Below, piece by piece: positions 38,948 through 48,044 of a stretch of 57,568 bases of DNA (its first letter is position 1; each line of letters starts with the position of its first letter). Under the pieces are notes generated by a model. The model ran no database searches and was not told the origin of the DNA. It saw nothing but the letters and a program-made list of their open reading frames with translations. This stretch comes from Ignavibacteria bacterium (lineage in GTDB: Bacteria; Bacteroidota; Ignavibacteria; Tepidaquicellales; OLB5): positions 1 through 57,568 of the forward strand of contig JAUQWQ010000190.1 in assembly GCA_030835085.1 (NCBI GenBank), in the 5' to 3' direction. The position numbers and the translations under genes were made by a program.

Positions 38948-40663
38948 TTGAAATCAATAACGGTAATAGTTTTAACTTTCATGGCTGTACTGAACATTTT
39001 TTCACAAACGGATAATGTTCCGGGGAATCTTATAAATGAATACTACTCATTCAGAAAAATTGAAGACAGCCAAAGGAAAACAGCCATTTCACTGGAGATG
39101 GAAAAATACATGAATACTTCATACTTAACCGATAATATAACAAACGGAAGGCTGATAGTTGATACAAGACCCGGGATTTGCACAGGCTCAGATTGGTACA
39201 ATAATGATATACTTGTACACAGCGGAAATATAAATGACTTAACACCACGCTCTTTAATTATAAAACAGGGTGAAGACGGTCTTCTATATATGCTTGCTGG
39301 ACTCAAGCCATTTGCTTCTTACCTTGGCTCTATTAGGATCTTAAAATCATCCGATGGCGGTGTTAACTGGACCCAGATCTCTCAAAGTTACAGTACAACA
39401 GATTATATCTTCTCAATGGATATGCTCGTAGAAAGCAAAGACAACAATACCCCCGATTCAACTAGGATCATGGTTTATTACACTTCAAGTCCGAATGTGA
39501 ATGGGAACGATGCAAAGCTGAACCTCTTTTCATTAAGAAGAAACGGGACAGGATTTTATTACGGAGTAGCCGGATCACCGGCTGCGGGCAGAAAATTTGA
39601 ACAGGTAACATGCTGCAGTGACGGACAGTATTATGAGACAAATACTTATATGCATGTATTTGTAAAGGAATCACCAAATGCAGGTCAAACAAACGGTTTC
39701 CGGCATTTCAGAACAGTAAACTGGGGAGCCACCCATACAAATGAATTAATTGTCACTGATCAAAGAGATAACTATCCAACTGCACAGTTCTTTTCAACAG
39801 CAGTAACCGACTCAATTTTGATATCATTCGAAAGAAAATTTGATGCCAGCTCAACCGGTTACGGGATATACAAGACAACCGAACTCCCGACGATAGTAAA
39901 TTCTTACATGATGACACCGGCACTCGAAAGCGGTGTAAAAAACGAAAAGCCGTGTTTGGCAGTATCGCAACAGAAGTATAATATTGATAAAAAAATGATA
40001 ATTACTTACACCGCCGGAGGCAAGCCCGTAAGTTATCACAGCACAAATAACGGAAAATCATGGATATACAGGCCTATGACAAGCAACAATCAATCGTGCG
40101 CATATACATTCTGCACATCAGATTCTTCTTCTGCGGCAGGGAATAATTTTGGGGCCGGGTTTGTAACCTTAAACGGCGATTCTGTTTTGTCATCTAAAAC
40201 AACAGCTGGTACATCTTTCACATCGTCAAAACTTAATAATACATCATCATCACCTGTGTTTTCACCATCTTTCTGTTTATATAACAATAATGGCAGTAAA
40301 AGCGTTGCTGCTGTATTTGCAGGCAATAGCGGAATAAATGCGTATTTTGATGCCGAACACTTAATTACAGGAATCCAGACAATTTCATATGAAATACCTT
40401 CAGGTTTCAGCCTTGAACAGAACTACCCTAATCCGTTCAATCCTGTAACAAACATCAGGTTCTCTATCCCCAAAAGCGGAGTGGTTACATTAAAGGTATT
40501 TGATGTATCAGGCAGGGAAGTTGCTCAACTTATCAATGAAAACCTGAATGCAGGAAGTTATAATTATGATTTCAATGCTTCATATCTTTCAAGCGGTGTT
40601 TATTTTTACAGAATAAGCTCTGAAGGATTTTCTGATGTTAAGAAAATGATACTCGTTAAATAA
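38948..40663 (+). CDS. Secreted sialidase/BNR-repeat-like protein with T9SS sorting domain
   Basis: LKSSDGGVNWTQIS, STNNGKSWIYR Asp-box-like repeats; QNYPNPFNPVTNIRFSIPKSG...DVKKMILVK; TTG start. Confidence 0.8.
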   Translation: MKSITVIVLTFMAVLNIFSQTDNVPGNLINEYYSFRKIEDSQRKTAISLEMEKYMNTSYLTDNITNGRLIVDTRPGICTGSDWYNNDILVHSGNINDLTPRSLIIKQGEDGLLYMLAGLKPFASYLGSIRILKSSDGGVNWTQISQSYSTTDYIFSMDMLVESKDNNTPDSTRIMVYYTSSPNVNGNDAKLNLFSLRRNGTGFYYGVAGSPAAGRKFEQVTCCSDGQYYETNTYMHVFVKESPNAGQTNGFRHFRTVNWGATHTNELIVTDQRDNYPTAQFFSTAVTDSILISFERKFDASSTGYGIYKTTELPTIVNSYMMTPALESGVKNEKPCLAVSQQKYNIDKKMIITYTAGGKPVSYHSTNNGKSWIYRPMTSNNQSCAYTFCTSDSSSAAGNNFGAGFVTLNGDSVLSSKTTAGTSFTSSKLNNTSSSPVFSPSFCLYNNNGSKSVAAVFAGNSGINAYFDAEHLITGIQTISYEIPSGFSLEQNYPNPFNPVTNIRFSIPKSGVVTLKVFDVSGREVAQLINENLNAGSYNYDFNASYLSSGVYFYRISSEGFSDVKKMILVK

Positions 40664-40730
40664 GGTGGTCATTTGACTCCCTGGTTTCTATGGGTAGCTG
40701 AATAATTTTAACTTTTGGTATTTCATTAAA

Positions 40731-40763
40731 AAGAAAGCCCGCTAACAAGCGGGCTTTCTTTTT
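40731..40763. terminator. Probably bidirectional rho-independent terminator between convergent genes
   Basis: AAGAAAGCCCGC-taacaa-GCGGGCTTTCTT. Confidence 0.85.
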
Positions 40764-40778
40764 AAAATTATGCTAATA

Positions 40779-42284
40779 TTATTCAAACCAGCTATCGACT
40801 ATCCTTTTTTCAAATTCGGGATACGATCTGTGAACAAAATTATTTTCATGCGGGTCATATTCATAATCTTCTGCCCAGATTTTGTGATTAATTGATAGCT
40901 CTTCGATCGAATTCAGTATATATTCGATTTCCTCATCTGTCATTACGGGATGTAGAGACATTCTCAGCCAACCCGGTTTTTCAGAAAGATCGTGATGTTC
41001 AATCATCTGTGTGATTTTGCGGGATTTCTTCTTCGATACATGAAGCAAATAGTGTCCGTACGTTCCCGCACAGGAGCAGCCACCTCTTACCTGTATTCCG
41101 AACCTGTCATTAAGCAGCCTGACGCCGAGATTATAATGCATTCCATCAATATAAAATGAAACTACAGGGAGTCTTTCATCAATATTTTCAGCCAGCAAAT
41201 GCAGATTTGGTATCAATTTCAGCCTGCTGAAAACAAGTTTTGTTATTTCCTTCTCGCGGATAGCGATCCTTTTTGTTCCAATTTCCTCTTTCAGCTTTAC
41301 CGCTAATGCAGCCTTAATAGTCTGCATAAATGGCGGTGTTCCGCCATCTTCTCTCAGTTCAACATCTTCATAAAAGCTGTGTTCGCCCCATGGATTTGTC
41401 CATTTAACTGTTCCGCCGCCGGGCTGGTCAGGTGAAAAATGGCTGTCATACAGGCTGCGGTTAAATATCAGTATACCTGTGCTGCCGGGTCCGCCAAGGA
41501 ATTTATGAGGTGAGAAGAAAATTGCATCAAGTTTTTCAAGGGGATCTTCGGGGTGCATATCAATATCAATGTATGGAGCGGAGCATGCAAAATCAACAAA
41601 ACACCAGCCATTGTACCTGTGCATTAACCCGGCGATTTTATGATATGGTGTGAATATCCCGGTAACATTACTGCATGAAGTTATTGAAGCAATTTTGATT
41701 TTTCTTTTTTGATATTTTTTTAAAAGAATTTCAAGGTGCTCAAGCTTAACAAGTCCGTTTTCATCAGGTTCAATTATCTCAACATCAGCAATAGTTTCAA
41801 GCCAGGTTGTTTGGTTGGAGTGATGCTCCATATGGGTAATAAATACAATAGGACGCTGTTCGTCAGGAATATTAAAATATGTTTTAAGCCGTGAAGGAAT
41901 CTTAAACCCCAGCATTCTTTGAAGTTTCAGCATAGCGCCAGTCATACCCGAGCCAGTTGCGATTATTGCATCATTTTCATCAGCATTTACATGTTTTTTG
42001 ATGATCTGTTTTGCTTTAAGATACGAAAGGGTCATTGATGATCCAGTAACATTAGTTTCAGTATGTGTGTTTCCGATCAGTGAGCCAAATTCATTTGAAA
42101 GTTTTTCTTCTATCGGTTTATATAATCTTCCGCTTGCAGTCCAGTCTGCATATACCAGCTTCTTAACCCCGTATGGAGTCTCGAACTCATCATTACAACC
42201 TATAATGTTCTTTCTGAGTTCATTAAATAATCCCCTAATACTACCCGTATCTGAGATCAAGTTTTTGCGGTTTTGAACTTTCAT
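40779..42284 (-). CDS. Class V aminotransferase / cysteine desulfurase-like PLP enzyme
   Basis: HMEHHSNQTTWLE, FVDFACSAPYIDID, FFSPHKFLGGPGSTGIL, GGCSCAGTYGHYLL. Confidence 0.85.
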   Translation of the reverse strand: MKVQNRKNLISDTGSIRGLFNELRKNIIGCNDEFETPYGVKKLVYADWTASGRLYKPIEEKLSNEFGSLIGNTHTETNVTGSSMTLSYLKAKQIIKKHVNADENDAIIATGSGMTGAMLKLQRMLGFKIPSRLKTYFNIPDEQRPIVFITHMEHHSNQTTWLETIADVEIIEPDENGLVKLEHLEILLKKYQKRKIKIASITSCSNVTGIFTPYHKIAGLMHRYNGWCFVDFACSAPYIDIDMHPEDPLEKLDAIFFSPHKFLGGPGSTGILIFNRSLYDSHFSPDQPGGGTVKWTNPWGEHSFYEDVELREDGGTPPFMQTIKAALAVKLKEEIGTKRIAIREKEITKLVFSRLKLIPNLHLLAENIDERLPVVSFYIDGMHYNLGVRLLNDRFGIQVRGGCSCAGTYGHYLLHVSKKKSRKITQMIEHHDLSEKPGWLRMSLHPVMTDEEIEYILNSIEELSINHKIWAEDYEYDPHENNFVHRSYPEFEKRIVDSWFE

Positions 42285-42400
42285 AATTTCTTCAGTTGAG
42301 AAAACAATATTTAAGCCTACCTACAAAAATAACACAGCTCACCATTCTATTACTATGATAAGTATCATACATAAAATGATTTTAATTATGTAAAAAACAA

Positions 42401-43798
42401 TTATTTAAGTTTTCTGATTGCAGGTACAAAGTAGAATATAAGAAGAGCAACTATCAAAGTAACAACTGAACTAAGCAGAATTGCTTCAGCTTCCCCAAAG
42501 TGCTCGGCAAGCACTCCCATCAGCAGTGAGCCTATCGGAAGCAATCCGAAAAAAGTAAGTGTATATACACCCATAACCCGTCCGCGTAAATGGTCGGGCA
42601 CCAATGTCTGCACAAGAGAGTTTGCAATATTCATAGCAAGAATTAAAGCGCTGCCTAATGCAAAAATTATGATCAATGACGCTGGAATGATATGAACAAA
42701 GGAAAATGTGAACATCATCACCGGAAAAGCAATTGAACCGATAGTAAGTAATTTACCCTTATATTCAAACCTGCCTAGTGATGCTATGAAAAGAGCGCTC
42801 GCAAGTGCGCCGGCTCCCCTGGCGGACTGCAGAAATCCGTTTGTAGCCGAATTACCCCCGAGAATATTTACAGACCACGCAGGCAGCAGGGTTGCAAATG
42901 AAAGACCGAATAAGCTTATTGATGCAACCATTAAAATCAGCACTCTTACAACCGGATCATGAACTATATACTTTAACCCTTCTTTTATTTCTGCAAATGC
43001 AGACCTGCCGCTTAAAGAAAGTACATGTTTTTTAAGTTTCATTTTATTTAATGCAATAAGCACTCCTATAAAAGAAACAGCATTGATTGTAAAACACCAT
43101 GCAGGTCCCGCTACAGCATATGCAATACCTGCAAAAGCCGGACCTATAGCAGTAGCTGTATTGAACATTGTGGAATTCAGCGCAATAGCATTTGTGAGAT
43201 CGTGTTTATCTACAAGCTCGTTGACAAATGATACCCTTGATGGGGCATCAAATGCATTTGCAGTACCCAGCAGAAATGCCAATACAATAATATGCCATGG
43301 TTGAACCAAAGAAGTAAAGGTTAAAATTGCAAGGATGGCCGCAAGTGCCATCATTATTGATTGTGTAATCACCAGTATTTTTCGCCTGGAAAATCTATCT
43401 GCAATAACCCCGCCGTATAACATGAACACCCATGTAGGTATGCCAGATGCAAACCCAACATAGCCAAGATAAGCAGGCGAACGTGTAATATCATATATCA
43501 AAAAACCCTGGGCAGTTATCTGCATCCATGTACCCAGCATGGATATCATTTGTCCCCAGAACCATAATCTGTAATTTGGATATTTGAGTGCAGTAAAGGT
43601 ACGTTTAAAACTAAATCCGCTTTCAGTTGAATAGTTTCCTTTGCTCAGCTCGGCCTTCAGCTCTTCGCTTTCAAGAACTTCACTCCCACCGGAACCCGTA
43701 ACCTGTTTCACATCATTACTTTTCATTAACAAATATTGCGTATAATTATCTTTAAAAACAGCATAAAACACGCAAAAGTTCAGAATTTTATTGTTCAT
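42401..43798 (-). CDS. MFS transporter
   Basis: YPNYRLWFWGQMISMLGTWMQ, GGVIADRFSRRKILVITQ; about 12 hydrophobic segments; start may be 43726 (MKSNDV). Confidence 0.88.
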   Translation of the reverse strand: MNNKILNFCVFYAVFKDNYTQYLLMKSNDVKQVTGSGGSEVLESEELKAELSKGNYSTESGFSFKRTFTALKYPNYRLWFWGQMISMLGTWMQITAQGFLIYDITRSPAYLGYVGFASGIPTWVFMLYGGVIADRFSRRKILVITQSIMMALAAILAILTFTSLVQPWHIIVLAFLLGTANAFDAPSRVSFVNELVDKHDLTNAIALNSTMFNTATAIGPAFAGIAYAVAGPAWCFTINAVSFIGVLIALNKMKLKKHVLSLSGRSAFAEIKEGLKYIVHDPVVRVLILMVASISLFGLSFATLLPAWSVNILGGNSATNGFLQSARGAGALASALFIASLGRFEYKGKLLTIGSIAFPVMMFTFSFVHIIPASLIIIFALGSALILAMNIANSLVQTLVPDHLRGRVMGVYTLTFFGLLPIGSLLMGVLAEHFGEAEAILLSSVVTLIVALLIFYFVPAIRKLK

Positions 43799-43832
43799 TT
43801 TTATTTGCCCATTTAATTAATATTTTGCGTAT

Positions 43833-44726
43833 ATGTACAGAATATTATTGTATTACAAATACGTAAAGATCGATAATCCGGAATTCTTTGCTGAAGAACA
43901 TCTGGGATATTGCCGTGACCTTGGATTACGCGGAAGGATATTAATTTCTCCCGAAGGCATTAACGGAACGTGCAGCGGTTCACAAAGCCAGACTGAAAAG
44001 TATATGGAACATATGAAGCTTGATGGCCGCTTCAAAGATCTATGGTTTAAAATAGATGAGACCCGCGGACATGTATTTAAAAAAATGCATGTAAGAGTCA
44101 AACAGGAGCTTGTTACATTCAGGCTGCCGGTGGACCTTGACCCGAATGTACTCAGCGGCAAACACCTTCAACCGAAAGAATGGCTTGAGCTCATGCAGCA
44201 GGATAATGTAATAATACTTGACGGCAGAACTGATTATGAGTTTGACCTGGGGCATTTTAAAAATGCCATCAGGCCGCCGGTAAGATCATTCCGTGAATTT
44301 CCGGAATGGGTTGAAAATGAATTCAAGCAGTTTAAAGATAAGAAAGTATTAACATACTGTACCGGGGGAGTAAGATGCGAGAAGCTTTCCGGCTACCTTC
44401 TGCAGCAGGGATTTAAAGATGTTTACCAGCTGAACGGAGGTATTGTGAATTATTCTCATGACCCTGATGTTAAAGGCAAGCTGTTTGAAGGCAAGTGTTA
44501 CGTATTTGATGAAAGAATATCAGTGCCCGTGAATTTTGCTGATGAGTATGTTATTACAGGCAAATGTCATCATTGCGGTACAGCTACCGATAGGTATGTA
44601 AATTGCGCGAATCTTGATTGCCACAAACAGCATTTTGAATGCGAAGTTTGTGAAGAAAAATGGGCACGTTCCTGCAGCGAAGAATGCATGCAGGCGCCAA
44701 GGCACGAACTGCTTCAAAACGTTTGA
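43833..44726 (+). CDS. trhO: tRNA uridine(34) hydroxylase / rhodanese-family protein TrhO (YceA)
   Basis: GRILISPEGINGTCSGS, YCTGGVRCEKLSGYL, C-terminal Cys-rich region. Confidence 0.9.
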   Translation: MYRILLYYKYVKIDNPEFFAEEHLGYCRDLGLRGRILISPEGINGTCSGSQSQTEKYMEHMKLDGRFKDLWFKIDETRGHVFKKMHVRVKQELVTFRLPVDLDPNVLSGKHLQPKEWLELMQQDNVIILDGRTDYEFDLGHFKNAIRPPVRSFREFPEWVENEFKQFKDKKVLTYCTGGVRCEKLSGYLLQQGFKDVYQLNGGIVNYSHDPDVKGKLFEGKCYVFDERISVPVNFADEYVITGKCHHCGTATDRYVNCANLDCHKQHFECEVCEEKWARSCSEECMQAPRHELLQNV

Positions 44727-44789
44727 ATATTTTCTGCAGTAAGGTATTAATTAAGCATTTTAATTTATGAACATTAAAAAGCTAAAGTT

Positions 44790-45467
44790 ATGTCACTGCT
44801 AAACAGATCAAGTCTTTATAAAACCGTGGATAATGTAAATGAAGCATTATTCTTCGGGAAAAATATATCTAAATCAGAAGCCCGGGAAATTGTTGGCTGG
44901 ATATCCACAAGGTATGATACTGAATACTCTTATAACCACAGTTACGGATTAACAGGTAAGGATATGAGATCGCCGGTACATACTTTTACCGGAGAAAGGC
45001 TGCTTTGCGCATCCATGAGGCATATAATGGCGGAAGAATCGGCAAGAATTGTCCTGCAGCTTTCGCAAATAGCCGGTTCCAAACCTGAGACACTGAAAAA
45101 AACAAATGAACGGTTCTACTTAATGCTCAAAGCTTCTGAAAATGCCGGCAAACCATTGGGTACTTTTTGCTGTGCTGCCTGTACTATAGGGCTCTGGCGT
45201 TATTTAAATGCAGGCGGACTACCAAAATATCAGGAACATATATCCAATGGACTTATGTCACTTCACAGTAACCGTGATGAATCAGGGAAATGGGGCAGAT
45301 TCCCGTTCTATTATACATTGCTTGCGCTTTCTGAAATTGACGATCCGCTGGCAACCAAAGAAATAAACTATGCTTTGCCCGGATGCGAAAGGGCTTTAAA
45401 AAGATTGAAACCTGAAAGTAAATTTTCAAAAAGGAAACGGGAGCTTTTATTGAGGCTTTTGAACTAA
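44790..45467 (+). CDS. Hypothetical protein, 225 aa
   Basis: Intact ORF in co-directional series; FCCAACTIGLWRYLNAGG, GKWGRFPFYYTLLALSEIDD. Confidence 0.65.
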   Translation: MSLLNRSSLYKTVDNVNEALFFGKNISKSEAREIVGWISTRYDTEYSYNHSYGLTGKDMRSPVHTFTGERLLCASMRHIMAEESARIVLQLSQIAGSKPETLKKTNERFYLMLKASENAGKPLGTFCCAACTIGLWRYLNAGGLPKYQEHISNGLMSLHSNRDESGKWGRFPFYYTLLALSEIDDPLATKEINYALPGCERALKRLKPESKFSKRKRELLLRLLN

Positions 45468-45477
45468 ATTAATTATT

Positions 45478-45882
45478 ATGGATAGTGCGGGACTGTACTT
45501 GGCGGTTTTTATACCGCTTGTTATTATTATTTTGCTGGCCGTGTTCTTTTACAGGCTGTTTGCAAAGAATATGAATCGTGATGATGCAGAGAGACGGAAG
45601 TTGAAGGATCTTGAAGAGTTAAAGAAAAAAGCTGTGTTCCGCGAGGCCAGGATTATCAGTGTCAGACCCGAAGGGCAATCCAATACAAGTCCCGCAAACA
45701 GATTTGTCAATTTGAGATTTGAGATCAAAGATACCAGCGGCGAATATAAGATGTTTTCTGCAAGGTGGTATGTTGATACGTATTATTTATCACAGCTTCA
45801 GCCTGATATGAATATTCAGGTGAAAGTTTATAATGAATATATTTTCCCTTTAACAGAGAATTCCAGACTTATTACAGAATAA
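45478..45882 (+). CDS. Small membrane-anchored hypothetical protein
   Basis: N-terminal TM segment LAVFIPLVIIILLAVFFY followed by soluble domain. Confidence 0.65.
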   Translation: MDSAGLYLAVFIPLVIIILLAVFFYRLFAKNMNRDDAERRKLKDLEELKKKAVFREARIISVRPEGQSNTSPANRFVNLRFEIKDTSGEYKMFSARWYVDTYYLSQLQPDMNIQVKVYNEYIFPLTENSRLITE

Positions 45883-45920
45883 TAATGTATTGATAAAACA
45901 ATTAAATACAAAAATAAATA

Positions 45921-45938
45921 TTGTTAACTTGTTGACAA
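45921..45938. promoter_or_regulatory. Candidate MarR-type operator, copy 1
   Basis: TTGTTAAC-TT-GTTGACAA near-palindrome overlapping -33 TTG of marR promoter. Confidence 0.5.
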
Positions 45939-45954
45939 TCAATAAATGAACTAT

Positions 45955-45962
45955 TATATTTG
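45955..45962 (+). promoter_or_regulatory. -7 element TATATTTG of marR-family gene
   Basis: TTG (45932-45934)-N20-TATATTTG; ATG at 45967 implies a leaderless or near-leaderless transcript. Confidence 0.55.
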
Positions 45963-45966
45963 TAGC

Positions 45967-46389
45967 ATGAAAATAAAAGTAGAATACAATGTATCCGACC
46001 AGGCAGGCGGATTGCTGATGAAGACAGGTGATCATTTGTGGAGGGAGTGTGACAGGTTTTTATCCAAATGGGATTTGACCGTTGGCCATTACAACATACT
46101 CAGGATAATAAATGGTGCAGGTGAACCACTATCTCAGGTGGATATAAGCCGCCAATTGATTTCATCAAGAGCTAATGTAACCAAGCTTGTTGATAAACTT
46201 GAAGCATTAAGACTTGTTGAAAGAATTGCAGGAACAGACCGAAGAATAAACTTGATTAATATAACTGAAAAAGGATACCGGTTCCTGGAAGAAGTGATAC
46301 CGCAGGACATGAAGAACACGGAGAACATTATGTGTAACCTTACTATAAAAGAACAGGAAATACTTATAACTTTACTAAAGAAATTATAA
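45967..46389 (+). CDS. MarR-family transcriptional regulator
   Basis: LSQVDISRQLISSRANVTKLVDKLEALRLVERIAGTDRRINLINITEKGYRFL; start MKIKVEYN (45967). Confidence 0.9.
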   Translation: MKIKVEYNVSDQAGGLLMKTGDHLWRECDRFLSKWDLTVGHYNILRIINGAGEPLSQVDISRQLISSRANVTKLVDKLEALRLVERIAGTDRRINLINITEKGYRFLEEVIPQDMKNTENIMCNLTIKEQEILITLLKKL

Positions 46390-46404
46390 AAAAATTTGCG
46401 CTAA

Positions 46405-46422
46405 TTGTTAACTAGTTAACTG
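46405..46422. promoter_or_regulatory. Candidate MarR-type operator, copy 2
   Basis: TTGTTAAC-TA-GTTAACTG, matching copy 1 upstream of marR. Confidence 0.5.
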
Positions 46423-46468
46423 TTTATCAATAAACCATATTTCATAAATAAAAGAAAGGATTTAAACA

Positions 46469-46819
46469 ATGTCAGAATTAAAATTAATCACAACTGAAGA
46501 ATTGAAAGCAAAACTTGATTCAAAAGAGTACCTCAACTTCTGGAATGTACTCACTGATGAGTATTATAACGGTGAACTAATTCCGGGATCTATAAGAGTA
46601 TCCCTTGATGTAGTTGGCAAAACAGCAAAGTCACTGGAAATTCCTAAAGATAAAGAAATTATTGTTTACTGTGCTGGGCCAAGCTGTCCACAGAGTAAAA
46701 CTGCACAGGAAAAACTTAATGCACTCGGATATACAAATGTGCATACTTACGAAGGTGGTATTGAAGAATGGCGGAAAGCCGGTTACGCAATTGAAAAACA
46801 ATTTGCTGAAACTGCGTAA
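46469..46819 (+). CDS. Rhodanese-domain protein
   Basis: IIVYCAGPSCPQSKTAQEKLNALGYTNVHTYEGGIEEWRKAGY. Confidence 0.88.
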   Translation: MSELKLITTEELKAKLDSKEYLNFWNVLTDEYYNGELIPGSIRVSLDVVGKTAKSLEIPKDKEIIVYCAGPSCPQSKTAQEKLNALGYTNVHTYEGGIEEWRKAGYAIEKQFAETA

Positions 46820-46830
46820 ATAATGTTTTA

Positions 46831-46863
46831 GGGATAGGGCAATGCTCTATCCCTGCCTTTTAT
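46831..46863 (+). terminator. Rho-independent terminator
   Basis: GGGATAG-ggcaatgct-CTATCCC followed by T-rich tract. Confidence 0.75.
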
Positions 46864-46865
46864 TT

Positions 46866-48044
46866 TTATACATACTGCCCTGCTGCAAATCCGGATGCCC
46901 AAGCCCACTGGAAGTTATAACCTCCCAGCCAGCCGGTTACATCAACCACTTCGCCAATAAAATAAAGTCCGGGTACCTTTTTTGATTCCATAGTTTTACT
47001 TGATAGCTCATTGGTATCAACTCCCCCTTTTGTGACCTCAGCTTTGCCGAAACCTTCAGTGCCTTTAGGCACTAACTTCCACTCATGAAGCAGTTTCCCG
47101 ATCAGTTCAATGTCTTTGTCGGATAATCTATTCACTGGTTTGGTAGGAAAATTAAGTTCACACCACTGTTCCGCAAACCGTTTAGGGAAGAATTTGGCAA
47201 GTACATTTACAAGCTCAGTCTTATTAGGTTTATGTTCATTTATAACTGATACTAAATCTATTCCGGGCAGCAGATCGATTGTTATATCATCACCCTCATT
47301 CCAATAATTTGATATCTGCAGAATTGCCGGACCGCTTAATCCTTTATGTGTAAACAGAATATTTTCGCGGAAGCTGGCATTGTTACAGGTAACTATGGAA
47401 TCAATTGAGAGTCCCGATAACTCGCTGTATGATCCTTCGTTAAGCGTAAATGGTACCAGTCCCGGAACGGTTTTGGTTAATTTCAAACCGAATTGTTTTG
47501 CAAGTTTATATCCAAAATCGGTCGCGCCCATTTGGGGAATTGATATCCCGCCTGTGGCAATGACAAGAGATTCAGTACTAAACTCACCAAAATTGCTTAT
47601 AACACGAAACGCTGTATCGCTGTTTGAATTATTTATTTGTTCAACTTTATCAATGGTGCAGTTCACTTTTACCCCGACTCCCGCATCCTCACATTCTTTT
47701 TGCAGCATTTGAACTATCTCTTTTGCTGAGCCGTCACAAAAAAGCTGTCCCAGCTTTTTTTCGTGATACTTGATTCCGTGTTTTTCAACGAGTGATATAA
47801 AATCCTGCGGGGTATACCTTGCCAAAGCTGATTTCGAGAAATGAGGATTGTTTGAAATAAAATTTTCGGGTTTTACATCAAGATTAGTGAAATTACACCT
47901 GCCGCCGCCGGAAATAAGTATTTTCTTCCCGATCTTCTCGGCATGCTCAAGTACAAGGACTTTCCTGCCGCGGTTGCCGGCTTCGATTGCGCACATAAGT
48001 CCAGCTGCGCCCGCGCCGATAACGATGGTGTTAATATTTGTCAT
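46866..48044 (-). CDS. HI0933/YhiN-family flavoprotein
   Basis: VIGAGAAGLMCAIEAGNRGRKVLVLE, KKILISGGGRCNFTN, GWLGGYNFQWAWASGFAAG. Confidence 0.9.
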   Translation of the reverse strand: MTNINTIVIGAGAAGLMCAIEAGNRGRKVLVLEHAEKIGKKILISGGGRCNFTNLDVKPENFISNNPHFSKSALARYTPQDFISLVEKHGIKYHEKKLGQLFCDGSAKEIVQMLQKECEDAGVGVKVNCTIDKVEQINNSNSDTAFRVISNFGEFSTESLVIATGGISIPQMGATDFGYKLAKQFGLKLTKTVPGLVPFTLNEGSYSELSGLSIDSIVTCNNASFRENILFTHKGLSGPAILQISNYWNEGDDITIDLLPGIDLVSVINEHKPNKTELVNVLAKFFPKRFAEQWCELNFPTKPVNRLSDKDIELIGKLLHEWKLVPKGTEGFGKAEVTKGGVDTNELSSKTMESKKVPGLYFIGEVVDVTGWLGGYNFQWAWASGFAAGQYV

